NCBI RefSeq assembly: GCF_004006635.1
Contig: NZ_CP034842.1
Location: forward strand, 1,798,001 to 1,862,000
DNA length: 64,000 bases
Source of the DNA: Fusobacterium necrophorum subsp. necrophorum
GTDB lineage: Bacteria > Fusobacteriota > Fusobacteriia > Fusobacteriales > Fusobacteriaceae
Direction of reading: 5' to 3'
The notes under the pieces were generated by a model, which was given only the letters and a program-made list of their open reading frames with translations, was not told where the DNA came from and searched no databases. Positions 22,312 to 32,353 of this stretch are shown in pieces; the first letter of the stretch is position 1, and every line of letters begins with the position of its first letter. A program made the position numbers and the translations under genes.

Positions 22312-23076
22312 TTATTCCAAAGGAATGATATAATTTTTATTTTTAAATTGGACAATATCTATGTCAACTGAAAAAATTTCTTTTATATTACTTGTTGTTA
22401 TGATTTTTTTTGTATCCCCAAAACTATTTATTTTTCCATTTTTTAAAAATAAAATTTTATTACTATAAGAAACAGCAAAATTTAAATCATGAAGAATAGT
22501 TATCACAATTAAGTTATTTTCTTTGGCTAAATTTTTTAAAATTTTCATTGTTTCCAATTGAAATTTTAAATCTAAATTACTTATAGGCTCATCCAGAATT
22601 AAGATTTTTGCTTCCTGTGTAAGTGCTCTGGCAATTAAAACTCTTTGTTTTTCGCCACCGCTCAGTTCACCAACATAATTAAATAGATAGTGTTCTAAAT
22701 CAAGTTTTTTTATATTCTTCAAAGCAATTTGCTTATCCCATTCACTAAATTTGAAGGTTTTATGGGGAACTCTTCCTAGCAAAACTGTATCAAAAACGGT
22801 TAAATTCATATCAAAGGAGCTAGTTATTTGTGGAACATAGGACATTATCTTGGATTTTTCTTTCAGTGATTGATTGCTAAAATTTTTTCCATCTATTAAA
22901 ATTTCCCCTTTTTTCAATTTTAATATTCCATTTATACATTTCATTAAAGTAGTTTTTCCGGCTCCATTTGCCCCTAATATACTTAAAAAAGTTCCGGAAT
23001 AAACTTCAAATGATATTTCATTTAAAACTTCTTTATTTTTATAAGAAAAACTTAAATTCTTTATTTCTAATTTCAT
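22312..23076 (-). CDS. ABC ATPase of a Fec/Fep-type metal-chelate importer (system 2)
   Basis: The 254-residue protein has Walker A GANGAGKTTLMKC, signature LSGGEKQRVLIARAL and Walker B KILILDEPISNLD, as in FecE/FhuC. It is a paralogue of the ATPase at 19177 but in a second complete operon. It follows its permease by two bases. The C-terminus is typical in length for the group. Confidence 0.88.
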   Translation of the reverse strand: MKLEIKNLSFSYKNKEVLNEISFEVYSGTFLSILGANGAGKTTLMKCINGILKLKKGEILIDGKNFSNQSLKEKSKIMSYVPQITSSFDMNLTVFDTVLLGRVPHKTFKFSEWDKQIALKNIKKLDLEHYLFNYVGELSGGEKQRVLIARALTQEAKILILDEPISNLDLKFQLETMKILKNLAKENNLIVITILHDLNFAVSYSNKILFLKNGKINSFGDTKKIITTSNIKEIFSVDIDIVQFKNKNYIIPLE

Positions 23077-23078
23077 AC

Positions 23079-24122
23079 TTATCCTCTTTTTGAATTAATT
23101 ATCAGATATATAAAAATAGGAATCCCTACAAAAGAAATCACAATTCCTATCGGGATGATAATAGGTGATAGTAAATTTCTACCAATATAATCTGAAAATA
23201 TCACCAAAAATGCACCTATAATACCACTTAAAATTATACTGTATTTATGATCATCTCCTATTAGCATTCTTGAAATATGTGGTGCTATGATTCCAACAAA
23301 AGCAATTATTCCAATAAAACTCACAACTGCTGATGTAATTAAAGTTACTATAATTCCAGATATAAATCTAAATTTTCTTACATGAATCCCTAAAGAAATT
23401 GCTGAATCTTCACCGGTTAATAATATATTATAAGAATATCTATTTATAAAAAAGTATGGAAAGAAAATAAGTAATATTAAAAATAATATTAAAATTTTAT
23501 TCCAAGATACCCCTGAAAGATTTCCGAAAGTCCAGTTTACTATGGATGACAATACATCCTCATTGGCTATAAATTGTAGTGCCGCATTTCCTGAAGAAAA
23601 TAAATAGTTGAATGCTATTCCGGTTAATATTAAGGTTGATTTATTCATAGCTTTAAGATTTGAAATACCGTAAACTAATAAGGAACAAATAATTCCAAAT
23701 GAAAAAGCAAAGAAAATTGTTATGAAATCAAAATAAATATATTTTCCGGTAAAAAATAATATAGATAGTGCTGCTCCCATAGAAGCAGCACTGGATATTC
23801 CAGTCGTAAAAGGACTGGACATTTTATTTTCTGTAATTGCTTGCATTACAGTTCCACAAATTGCCAATAAAAAACCGGCAATACTTCCTAAAACAACTCT
23901 TGCAAGTCTTAAATCCAAGAAAACTACCATTTCTCTTTGTGATAAAGGTTCCGTTTCATAAAAAAAACCTTCAAAAATTGTTGCTAATACTCTTTTTAAG
24001 TTTATATTTGCTATTCCTGTAAAAACGGATATATAGGAAACAAATAACAATATAAATAGAGCAATTACTATTTTTAAAATTTTTTTACTATTATATTGAT
24101 GTATGTTCTTTACAGGATTCAT
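23079..24122 (-). CDS. FecCD-type permease of metal-chelate importer 2
   Basis: The 347-residue, multi-span protein carries DLRLARVVLGSIAGFLLAIC, TVMQAITENKMSSPFTTGIS and AFVGIIAPHISRMLIG, the FecCD signatures. The second motif has ENKMSSPF where most members have NPLA, a small variation. It sits between binding protein and ATPase with tight spacing, in the same order as system 1. Confidence 0.9.
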   Translation of the reverse strand: MNPVKNIHQYNSKKILKIVIALFILLFVSYISVFTGIANINLKRVLATIFEGFFYETEPLSQREMVVFLDLRLARVVLGSIAGFLLAICGTVMQAITENKMSSPFTTGISSAASMGAALSILFFTGKYIYFDFITIFFAFSFGIICSLLVYGISNLKAMNKSTLILTGIAFNYLFSSGNAALQFIANEDVLSSIVNWTFGNLSGVSWNKILILFLILLIFFPYFFINRYSYNILLTGEDSAISLGIHVRKFRFISGIIVTLITSAVVSFIGIIAFVGIIAPHISRMLIGDDHKYSIILSGIIGAFLVIFSDYIGRNLLSPIIIPIGIVISFVGIPIFIYLIINSKRG

Positions 24123-24132
24123 TAGTACCTCT

Positions 24133-25167
24133 TTATTTTAATTTATAAACATGACCTTTAGGAGTTTTAACACCTTGCATATCCATCCATTCTTCAAATA
24201 CTTTATCAGGATCCATTCCTTTCATTTCTTCTGGATATAACCATTTAGCTGTATATATGACTCCGATCAATTTACCTAAACCACCACTGCAAAAACCTGT
24301 TGTGATATATACATTTTTATGTTTAACAGCTTTTAAATCTTTCCAACCACTTCTATTTATCATTTCATTCATAATATTTTTATATTCTTCCTCTGAAGGA
24401 GCAGTATAAACACCGGTATTCTTATAAGCGGCTCCGGAAGTAGTTTTCATTATTAAATCAGAATCCTCTAATAATATTTTCTCAGGATCAATAGTTTTTC
24501 CTTTTATGCCAGGGTCATCAAATATATTTATTCCACCGGCTACTCTCATCATATTTACCCAACCATCATTTGAAGTTCCCGGAATAGCAGTAGTATAAGG
24601 ATCTCCATATTCCCAGTATATAGTTTTTTTATTTTTTACTTTGGCCACTCTTTTTTTAACTTCATTTAAATTTTTATTGTAGAATTCTATTAACTTGTTA
24701 GCACCTTCCTCATTACCAAATATTTTTCCTAATCTCTCAATCTGTTCCGGCATATGAGCATTATCCCATCCCGTAACAACGATTACTTTTATACCCACCT
24801 TTGATAGTTGTTCCATATCCTTTTCATAGGAGCTATTTCTTGGAGTTATTAAAGCTTCAGGAGCCAATTCAATTATTTTTTCATAATTTAAATTATTTTG
24901 CCCTTTTCCAATACTGTTTTTAGGATCAAAATCTTTCCAATATATCCTATCCTGTGTAGTATTATCATCAACGGAAATCACATTTTTTATATTTCCGATT
25001 GCTCTAATCAGCTCATTATTATATCTGCTTGCCACAACAACTTTTGTAAGAGGTTTTTCTAAAATAATTTCTCTACCGACATCATCTTTAAATCTTATTT
25101 CAGCAAAACCTAAAGATGATATAAATAAAAATAAGAACAATATAAATTTTTTTATAGATTTTTTCAT
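24133..25167 (-). CDS. Periplasmic binding protein of metal-chelate importer 2
   Basis: The start at 25167 is chosen: AAGGAGG lies just upstream and a normal signal peptide follows (KFILFLFLFISSLGFAEI); the longer frame upstream adds a non-signal extension. The 344-residue protein has RFKDDVGREIILEKPLTKVV and a two-lobe FepB/HmuT-like layout, with APEALITPRNSSYEKDMEQL in the first lobe. It differs strongly from the system 1 binding protein, so the two importers probably take different chelates. Upstream bases 25168-25572 are AT-rich with possible -10 boxes; I see no riboswitch there. Confidence 0.86.
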   Translation of the reverse strand: MKKSIKKFILFLFLFISSLGFAEIRFKDDVGREIILEKPLTKVVVASRYNNELIRAIGNIKNVISVDDNTTQDRIYWKDFDPKNSIGKGQNNLNYEKIIELAPEALITPRNSSYEKDMEQLSKVGIKVIVVTGWDNAHMPEQIERLGKIFGNEEGANKLIEFYNKNLNEVKKRVAKVKNKKTIYWEYGDPYTTAIPGTSNDGWVNMMRVAGGINIFDDPGIKGKTIDPEKILLEDSDLIMKTTSGAAYKNTGVYTAPSEEEYKNIMNEMINRSGWKDLKAVKHKNVYITTGFCSGGLGKLIGVIYTAKWLYPEEMKGMDPDKVFEEWMDMQGVKTPKGHVYKLK

Positions 25168-25572
25168 AAAATATTCCTCCTTGCATTGATTTAAAAGAAC
25201 CTCATTGACATTATATGTAATTTTTTTAGACATAAAATTTAACATTTTGATACTATATTTTAATAATACTATGTTTTAATAAATATATGACATTATAACA
25301 GAGAAGTCTAGTTTTTACAAGCAAAACAGTATTTTATTATCATGCATTTTATATAATTATAAAACATATCTTATTGATTTATTCAAAAAATCTATGATGA
25401 TAATTCTACATTATTGTATCTATGACAACAGCTCTTTGCTTTTTTCTCTATCCCTTCTAAAAAAAATGGCATTATGTATAAAAAATACCTAACTAAATTT
25501 GTAATATATAACATACTATGTTATAATAAAATTACAAAGAAGAAATGTTTGTTTCGGAAATATTTTAATATA

Positions 25573-25977
25573 ATGATCGTTGTTTCTTTTTGGGTTCAAC
25601 TTTCCAAAAAAATACTTACAAAAATGAGCTCTAATTATTATACTGCATTGACGATTCAGTTAGGAACTTTATTTGCTTTACCTATCATGCTATTTTTAGT
25701 GAGAAATTGGGAGATACACTATTCATTCGAAGGAATTCTAGCACTTTTATATTTAGTTGTTGGCTGTAGTATAGGGGCAGGATGGTTTTGGAATAAAGGA
25801 TTGGAAAGAAGTGAAGCCAGTAAAAGTGGATTATTCCTTGCTTTAGAGCCGGTATTTGGTATTATACTTGCTGTTTTAATATTAGGAGAAAAACTCAATT
25901 TTCTTTCCATCATTGGAATTATTTTAGTCATTTCATCTGCAACAGTTTGTATGTTGCTTCCAAAACAAGAATCTTAA
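25573..25977 (+). pseudogene. Truncated EamA-family transporter (C-terminal half)
   Basis: The visible protein holds about four membrane segments of a normally ten-span EamA/DMT carrier: ALTIQLGTLFALPIMLFLV, EGILALLYLVVGCSIGAGWF, GLFLALEPVFGIILAVLIL and FLSIIGIILVISSATVCMLL. LALEPVFGIILAVLILGE is the typical second EamA repeat. The first repeat is missing and no good ribosome site is seen. An intact, different EamA gene lies at 43658. This copy is most likely a dead fragment. Confidence 0.7.
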
Positions 25978-26049
25978 GAATATCAATTATTTTTTTACTA
26001 CAGAAAATGTATATGATGAATTCAATAAATTAATGAAAGGAGTAGTAAC

Positions 26050-26745
26050 ATGAAAACGGATATTTATGATAGATGGTGGATAGAAGAGAAAGAGAATGAA
26101 GATTCCATGGAAAAACAGCACCATCATTTTTGGAATAAACTAATTTCTTATATCGATAAAGAAAATTGGGAAGATAACTATGTTTTGGATTTTGGTTGTA
26201 ATCAAGGTGCTTTTTTACGACATCTTTATCTTAAAAAAAAATTTTTTAAGGGTATCGGAGTAGATTTAGCCTCCAATTCCATAAAAGTAGCCAACAGTAG
26301 AAAAAATAATTTGCCGTTGGAGTACTTTAACACAGCCTATCCTAATAAACTTGATATAAAATTTGATATCGCTATTTCATCTTCCGTTCTATTTTTAATT
26401 GAAGATTTAGAAGAACATAGTAAAATTATCTGGGATTCTCTTAAAGACAATGGAGTGTATTATGCTACCTATACAGACTATGTGAAAAATCCAAATTTAC
26501 CTTATCTATATAAAACAATTTCAAAATATGCAATGTTAAAAATGCAATTACATTCTTTAAATGATATTGCAGAAGCTTTTTGGAAGCAAGGATTTATAGT
26601 TGAAATACAGAGAATGGCTCCTAAATCTTATGTAAGATTAAATAAGGAAGAAACTTGGATTTCCAGAATTGAAGAAAAAATGGAATATGAATATGAACAT
26701 ATGTACATATTTAAATTTATAAAATCCACTGAAAATTCTTTCTAA
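26050..26745 (+). CDS. Class I SAM-dependent methyltransferase
   Basis: The 231-residue protein has motif I VLDFGCNQGAFLRHLY (about residues 44-59), the acidic end of strand two GIGVDLASNSIKVA, and motif IV FDIAISSSVLFLIEDLEE. This is a standard small-molecule or general methyltransferase fold; the substrate is unknown. A good site AAAGGAG precedes the ATG. It stands alone between a dead EamA fragment and a terminator, so context gives no clue. Confidence 0.8.
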   Translation: MKTDIYDRWWIEEKENEDSMEKQHHHFWNKLISYIDKENWEDNYVLDFGCNQGAFLRHLYLKKKFFKGIGVDLASNSIKVANSRKNNLPLEYFNTAYPNKLDIKFDIAISSSVLFLIEDLEEHSKIIWDSLKDNGVYYATYTDYVKNPNLPYLYKTISKYAMLKMQLHSLNDIAEAFWKQGFIVEIQRMAPKSYVRLNKEETWISRIEEKMEYEYEHMYIFKFIKSTENSF

Positions 26746-26752
26746 TAAAAAA

Positions 26753-26804
26753 TCATAGTCCAAAGGAAGAACTGCTTTGACAGTTCTTTCGTTTTGGACT
26801 ATGA
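26753..26804. terminator. Long bidirectional terminator hairpin
   Basis: TCATAGTCCAAA with GAAGAACTG on the left pairs with CAGTTCTT and TTTGGACTATGA on the right around CTTTGA, with minor bulges. It lies between the methyltransferase (+) and the TauABC-type operon (-). Confidence 0.75.
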
Positions 26805-26898
26805 TAAGAAAAATAAAATTTTTTTGAAGAAAATATCTCACAGAAACTCAAATATCCTTTTCTTCAATACTTATTTTGTATTTTTCAACAAGTGAAAA

Positions 26899-27606
26899 TT
26901 AATACAAGGCATTGAAAATCTCTCTTTTTAATTCAACCTCATCTTCAATCGATAATTTCTTTTCTTTTCTTTTTTTTGACACATTGATTTCCTTTAAAAT
27001 AGTTGCCGGTTGTCCTCTCAAAATTAAAATTCTATCACAAATATACAAAGCTTCTTCAATATCATGTGTTACAAAAAGAATGCTTGTATTTTTTTCTTCT
27101 TTTAGTTTTCGCATTAAATCTAACAGTTCAAATCTTAATTTTTCATCAAGTGATTTGAAAGGTTCATCAAAAAGCAATATATTTCCTGCAAATGTCAATG
27201 CTCTTGCAATGGAACCTCTCTGCCTCATCCCACCACTTAATTCTTTCGGAAAATAATTATAATAATCTTTGAGTCCTACCAAGGATAAATTTTCCCAAAT
27301 AATTTTTTCATCTATATTTTCTTGAATGATTTTAATATTTTCAAATAATGTCAGCCAATTCAAAAGTCTATCTTCTTGAAACACATAGCCTATTTTATTA
27401 TAATGATAATTCACGATCTCTCCACTCGTTTCTTTTTCAGAACCTACTAAAATATTTAGAAGTGTTGTTTTTCCAATCCCGGAAGGTCCAAGTAAACCCA
27501 AAATATCTCCTGAAAACATTTCAAAATTAACATTATCTAAAATTAATTTTTCACGATATCTCTTGCTAATAGACTTCGATACCAAAATCTTCTTATCCAT
27601 CGGCAT
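26899..27606 (-). CDS. ABC ATPase of a TauB/SsuB-type importer
   Basis: I take the ATG at 27606 (MPMDKKILVSK), ten bases after AAGGTG; it overlaps the permease end. Walker A GPSGIGKTTLLN, signature LSGGMRQRGSIARAL and Walker B ILLFDEPFKSLDE place it in the nitrate/sulfonate/taurine group. The signature has Gly-Ser where most have Val-Ala, a minor change. Last gene of the three-gene importer. The substrate is not determined by sequence. Confidence 0.87.
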   Translation of the reverse strand: MPMDKKILVSKSISKRYREKLILDNVNFEMFSGDILGLLGPSGIGKTTLLNILVGSEKETSGEIVNYHYNKIGYVFQEDRLLNWLTLFENIKIIQENIDEKIIWENLSLVGLKDYYNYFPKELSGGMRQRGSIARALTFAGNILLFDEPFKSLDEKLRFELLDLMRKLKEEKNTSILFVTHDIEEALYICDRILILRGQPATILKEINVSKKRKEKKLSIEDEVELKREIFNALY

Positions 27607-28325
27607 TTTTTCAAACACCTTACGATACCTCCCAAAATAAAATAAATTGTTACAATTATTATAGTCCAAGCAATTACCATTTCTGTTTCTATATTTAATC
27701 TTGCATTCGTTATCTCTCCGCCAATTCCGCTATCGGTTGATAAAACTTCCGCCATAACCATTAATTTAATTCCTGTTCTAAGAGACATCATAAGTGCGGT
27801 TTCAAATGCAGGATACAGTGACGGCATTATAATATATTTCCATCTCTTACATTTGGAGATATGAAAAATATCTGCAACTTCTAATAAATTTTTATCAATA
27901 GTCCCGATTGCATTTACCATGGATATGGTTATAATACAAAACATTGAAATAGATACTATTAAAATAGCGGGTTTTCCGTTTAAGCCCAACCATAATATAG
28001 CTAAAATCAGCCAGCTTATCGGAGGAATTACCTGTAAAAACTCAACGATTGGATAAAATATATCTCCTATTATTTTTGAATGAGTTATCATAACGCTAAA
28101 AACAAAGGAAAATGTTAAAGCGAAACCAATACTAATAAAAAGTCTTATCAGTGTTGTTCCAATTTCTTTTAACATGGAAACATCTGAAAGAATACTCCTT
28201 ATACTCTCCCAAATTTGACTTACAGTCGGTACTACAACAGGTGGATAGATTTTACTCAATAAGGACCAAAGAAAAAGGAGAAATACAAAACTTAATATTT
28301 TATTTCTTAAAATAAAAATTTTCAT
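27543..28325 (-). CDS. Permease of a TauC/SsuC-type importer
   Basis: The ATG at 28325 follows GGAGGG at good spacing. The 260-residue protein has six membrane segments and the EAA loop of binding-protein-dependent permeases (ADIFHISKCKRWKYIIMPSL). It matches TauC/SsuC/ThiX-like permeases. It overlaps both the binding-protein gene upstream and the ATPase downstream, so the three are coupled. Confidence 0.87.
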   Translation of the reverse strand: MKIFILRNKILSFVFLLFLWSLLSKIYPPVVVPTVSQIWESIRSILSDVSMLKEIGTTLIRLFISIGFALTFSFVFSVMITHSKIIGDIFYPIVEFLQVIPPISWLILAILWLGLNGKPAILIVSISMFCIITISMVNAIGTIDKNLLEVADIFHISKCKRWKYIIMPSLYPAFETALMMSLRTGIKLMVMAEVLSTDSGIGGEITNARLNIETEMVIAWTIIIVTIYFILGGIVRCLKKCRWIRRFWYRSLLARDIVKN

Positions 28326-29238
28326 CAGGAATCTTCCCTCCGACAGTTTTTGGATCATATTCTTTTAATATGTTATAATACTCGTCTAAAACAGGTCTCA
28401 CATCTTTTGCCTCTACAAAATACAAGCCCATATTGGAAATTGCCTTTCCGACTGTCTTTGCATCCATTCCAAGCTTATCTTGTGCTAATTTCCCTGCTTT
28501 TTCAGGATTTTCTAATATCCATTGCAATGCTTTTGCATATTCTTTATTAAATTTTTTTACTAATATAGGATCTTTTTCAGCAATTTCTCCCAATACACCA
28601 AAACCTGCCATGGGGATATGACTATTATCCCCCTTTAACTTTTGCCATTCTTTTTCAAAACTTATTGCAACTTTAAAGTTTGGATTTTTTGTTAAAATTG
28701 CCGTTGTATCAGGTTCAATCGTTACAGCATAATTGGCTTTTCCGCTTACAATCAGATTTCTATATTCCGCCTTATTGGAGTAAACGACATCATAATCAAT
28801 TTTTTCTTTCAAACCTGCTTTATTTAGAAAATAATGTGTAAATACATCTGTCGGAGATGATTTAATTCCCATATAAATGGTTTTTCCCTTTAAATCTTTC
28901 CAACCCTGAATGGGATCGGTACTTATAAGAGAAGCGACTCCCCATGTATTCACATTCATTAATTTCACAGGTAAACCTTTGTTATATAATTTGGAAGCTA
29001 TCGTCAAAGGAAATGCAAAAAATTGTGCTTCTTTTCCCTGTACCATTCCGATTAAAATTTCAGGACTATTCCACACCTTGACATCTATTGTATATTCTTT
29101 TCCTAAAGCATTAATTTCCATCATTCTAAGAATCGGCAAAACAGGTGGTGCCTTAGGAGCTCCTACATATATTTGTTCTATTGCAAAGGTATGCAATGTT
29201 AAAAATAAACTGAAAAATAAACTGAAACATTTTTTCAT
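28300..29238 (-). CDS. Periplasmic binding protein of a TauA/SsuA/NMT1-type importer
   Basis: The ATG at 29238 follows AAGGAGG, and a signal peptide follows (CFSLFFSLFLTLHTFA). The 312-residue mature part begins EQIYVGAPKAPPVLPILRMM and includes WKDLKGKTIYMG and SSPTDVFTHYFLNKAGLKE, the NMT1/SsuA pattern. Such proteins bind sulfonates, taurine, nitrate, or thiamine precursors. Sitting below a sulfur-carrier gene cluster on the same strand, an organosulfur ligand is attractive but unproven. Confidence 0.85.
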   Translation of the reverse strand: MKKCFSLFFSLFLTLHTFAIEQIYVGAPKAPPVLPILRMMEINALGKEYTIDVKVWNSPEILIGMVQGKEAQFFAFPLTIASKLYNKGLPVKLMNVNTWGVASLISTDPIQGWKDLKGKTIYMGIKSSPTDVFTHYFLNKAGLKEKIDYDVVYSNKAEYRNLIVSGKANYAVTIEPDTTAILTKNPNFKVAISFEKEWQKLKGDNSHIPMAGFGVLGEIAEKDPILVKKFNKEYAKALQWILENPEKAGKLAQDKLGMDAKTVGKAISNMGLYFVEAKDVRPVLDEYYNILKEYDPKTVGGKIPDENFYFKK

Positions 29239-29296
29239 AAATACCTCCTTGCATAATGAAAACATAGTCAAACTATATTTCCATTTCATTTATATT

Positions 29297-30643
29297 TTAA
29301 ATAATTTTCCATAGATATAATAATATATTGGAAAAAAACAATATATTGATAAGGGAAACAGCAATACAGATTCCCGTTGTTTTTGCTTTGGAAACTCCTG
29401 TTTCTTGTAATGCAACTACTAATGGCGGAGCTTGATACGGAAAGAATATATTAGAAAAACTTAAAACTTGTAATTTACATAAAGTTAATATAGATAATGA
29501 ACTCATCTCCGAGAAATTTGCAGCTAATGGTGTTAATATAGCCGGAATTCCCGGAACAGTAACAATTAACCCTATAACGATTCCTAAAGTAATCCATAAA
29601 ATAGAAATTCCATAATCCCCCATGGAAGCAACTGAAAATTGTTCTATAAAATAATTAGAAATTTTTGTAGCAATTTCAGTGTGTCTAGCAATATTGCCTA
29701 AACTGATAATTCCTGCTATATAAAAGAATGATTCAAAGCCAATTGATCTGAGAGGTTTCTTCATTAATAATCCGCTGCCCGGCAAAGCACATATAATCGA
29801 AGCTAGCATTCCAACCCATCCCACTGAAATTCCATGCCATTTTTCTGTTATCCATAAAATCATTGTGACAAGTAATAAAAAAGAAGCATTTTTTTGTTGA
29901 CGGTTCATTGTTAAAGAATTTCCTTTGCAAATATTTAATGGAGATTTACAATTTTTATATAATATTAAAAATAAGACATAAAGGATAAGTAATTTCGCGA
30001 ATCCCAATATCATAAAGAAATCTAAAAAATAGGATATATAGGTAAAATGTATATTGTATAAACTTTGCATAGAGCCCAATAAAACATTATTCGGTACATT
30101 TGCAGGTAATACGGCAAATGCCGGAAGATATGTTGATAATAATCCTATTAAGATAATTCCTTCTTCTTCTTTACTTCCTTTTTCATAGCCGATTTTTTTT
30201 GCAAATGCAGATAAAATAGGAAGTATTATTAATACTCTCCCCATAGCGGAAGGCATTAAAAAAATAAAAATAGTTCCTATTAATAATGTACCAAGCAAAA
30301 TATTACTATAAGATTTATGAAAGATTTGTTGTATTTTCCCGGCAATGTATTCATCCAAACCTACAAAAGTTATCATAGCTCCAAGTATTAAACCTGCCAA
30401 AATTAACCAAGTTGCTGCTGAATAAAAACCGGACATATACACATTAACCGGAACCAATTTCCCTATACTGCAACCTGTAAAAAGTATAAATACCGATAAC
30501 CATTCAGGGATTAGACTGGTTATCCAACATAGAATTGTAAAGCCTAATAAAAAAGCAACTCTTAATACAGAATCGATTTTTGGATAAAAAGATATTAAAA
30601 ACACAATGATTGTAACAATAAATAAGTAACTGAACTTTTTCAA
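29297..30643 (-). CDS. SLC13/DASS-like anion transporter
   Basis: The 448-residue protein has about eleven membrane segments. TVPGIPAILTPLAANFSEMS and IFFPYQAPPLVVALQETG resemble the two substrate-binding re-entrant loops of the DASS (citrate, dicarboxylate, sulfate) group. It lies in the long minus-strand series between an oligopeptide-type ABC importer and the TauABC set. A dicarboxylate such as fumarate or succinate would suit the nearby fumarate-type lyases; this is inference. Confidence 0.75.
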   Translation of the reverse strand: MKKFSYLFIVTIIVFLISFYPKIDSVLRVAFLLGFTILCWITSLIPEWLSVFILFTGCSIGKLVPVNVYMSGFYSAATWLILAGLILGAMITFVGLDEYIAGKIQQIFHKSYSNILLGTLLIGTIFIFLMPSAMGRVLIILPILSAFAKKIGYEKGSKEEEGIILIGLLSTYLPAFAVLPANVPNNVLLGSMQSLYNIHFTYISYFLDFFMILGFAKLLILYVLFLILYKNCKSPLNICKGNSLTMNRQQKNASFLLLVTMILWITEKWHGISVGWVGMLASIICALPGSGLLMKKPLRSIGFESFFYIAGIISLGNIARHTEIATKISNYFIEQFSVASMGDYGISILWITLGIVIGLIVTVPGIPAILTPLAANFSEMSSLSILTLCKLQVLSFSNIFFPYQAPPLVVALQETGVSKAKTTGICIAVSLINILFFSNILLYLWKII

Positions 30644-30664
30644 AAATCCCCCTCCTTAAAATAA

Positions 30665-32341
30665 TTATATATTATATAGTATGCTGGATACCAACTTTTT
30701 AGTATATGAATTCGTAGGTCTATGAAAGATTTTTAATCCGTCCCCTTCTTCAATAATTTTCCCATCTTTTAAAATATAAAAATAATCGGTTATTTTTTGG
30801 GCTAATATTAAATCATGAGTTATAAATAACATGGAAAATCCATATCTATTTTGCAATCCTTTTAATAACCTAAGTAAATTAGCTTTTCTTGACGGATCCA
30901 ACATGGAAGTAATCTCATCCGCAATCAATAATTTCGGTTCAAGCAATAATGCTCTGACTATACTTAATCTTTGCATTTCTCCACCGCTTAAATATTTAGC
31001 CTTTCTGTTAAGAAATTCTTTTGAAGTCGGAAAACCCAAACGATTTAAATATTCCTTCATCTTTTCAGTCGGAAAAGAAGTCTTTTCTCTCAAAAGTAGA
31101 AAGGGTTCTTTTAAAATATGTTCAATACTCAATTCAAGATTCATACTGGAAGAAGAATCTTGAAATATTATTTGTATGCTGTTTAAGGAAGACAAAATGT
31201 CCCTTCCTATTTCTTTATTTAAAAATTTTACCTCTCCACTTGTCTTTTGTTTTATGCCACTTAAAATTTCAGCTAATGTACTTTTTCCGGAACCTGATTC
31301 GCCTATAATGGAAACAATTTCTCCCATTCTTATTTTTAAATTTATCTCGGATAAAGCATTTATTTTCAATTTTCTGGAAATATATGTCTTTGACAATTTA
31401 TTTACTTCCAAAATATTTATAATTCCCCCTAAATGGCAAGCGACTTTCCTTTCTTCATCTATTTTACTTAATTTAGGAATTTCCTTCAAACATTTGGGAA
31501 TTTTTTGAGGACATTTTACATAAAACGAACAACCTTTGTTATGTTTCAATTCTTCCACTTCATGGATTCCCCATAAATCTTTAAATATATTTATAAAAGG
31601 ACTGGCTTGCACTAATGCTCTCGAATAAGGATGACTTTGAAGATTTAAAAATTTTTTCGTGATTCCCGTTTCTATAATATTTCCGGAATCCATTACTATA
31701 ACTTTTTCAGTCAATTCTTTTATAACTTCCAAATCATGAGAAGTTACGATTAATGTAGTATTATTTTCAGATAAATTCTTCAAGATTTTTATTATTTCCA
31801 TTTTTGAAATTTCTTCCAATGAAGTGGTAGGCTCATCAATCAAAATAAGTTTTGGATGACAACTAAGAGCAGTTGCAATTAGAACCTTTTGTCTCATTCC
31901 TCCTGATAATTCGTCAGGATAACTTTCTATAAATTTCTCATCCAATCCTACCATTCTAAACAATGCTTTCACTTTATTATATTTTTCTTTTTTACTTAAA
32001 TTATCTAATACCTCATAGATATGTTCTCCAACTGTCATTCTCGGATTGAAAACATGCAATTGATTTTGAAACACCATAGAAATCTCTTTCCAGCGCAATC
32101 CTTTAAATTTAGACTCTTTGTCTAATAATTGATTCTTAAAATAAATATCTCCTGAACAATCCCCTACAGAAGACAGCAGTCCTAAAACAGACAGTAATAA
32201 CGTAGTTTTCCCGGAACCTGATTCCCCTATTATTCCTAAGGTTTCCCCTTCTTTTACTTCTAAATTAATATCATGTAATGTGTAGCTTTCATTTCCCTTG
32301 TAAGTAAAATAAAAATTGTTTAATTTTAAAATAGTTTCCAT
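30665..32341 (-). CDS. Fused double ABC ATPase of an oligopeptide/nickel-type importer
   Basis: The 558-residue protein contains two ATPase domains, normally encoded separately as DppD and DppF. The first has GESGSGKTTLLLS, LSGGMRQKVLIATAL and LILIDEPT; then comes the Cys-containing link GCSFYVKCPQKIPKC typical of DppD C-termini; the second has GESGSGKSTLAE, LSGGEMQRLSIVRAL and LLIADEIT. Both domains look active. The gene follows two permeases and a binding protein, so a single polypeptide supplies both nucleotide-binding domains. Known families include peptide, nickel and metallophore importers. Confidence 0.9.
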   Translation of the reverse strand: METILKLNNFYFTYKGNESYTLHDINLEVKEGETLGIIGESGSGKTTLLLSVLGLLSSVGDCSGDIYFKNQLLDKESKFKGLRWKEISMVFQNQLHVFNPRMTVGEHIYEVLDNLSKKEKYNKVKALFRMVGLDEKFIESYPDELSGGMRQKVLIATALSCHPKLILIDEPTTSLEEISKMEIIKILKNLSENNTTLIVTSHDLEVIKELTEKVIVMDSGNIIETGITKKFLNLQSHPYSRALVQASPFINIFKDLWGIHEVEELKHNKGCSFYVKCPQKIPKCLKEIPKLSKIDEERKVACHLGGIINILEVNKLSKTYISRKLKINALSEINLKIRMGEIVSIIGESGSGKSTLAEILSGIKQKTSGEVKFLNKEIGRDILSSLNSIQIIFQDSSSSMNLELSIEHILKEPFLLLREKTSFPTEKMKEYLNRLGFPTSKEFLNRKAKYLSGGEMQRLSIVRALLLEPKLLIADEITSMLDPSRKANLLRLLKGLQNRYGFSMLFITHDLILAQKITDYFYILKDGKIIEEGDGLKIFHRPTNSYTKKLVSSILYNI

Positions 32342-32353
32342 CTGTATTCCTTT

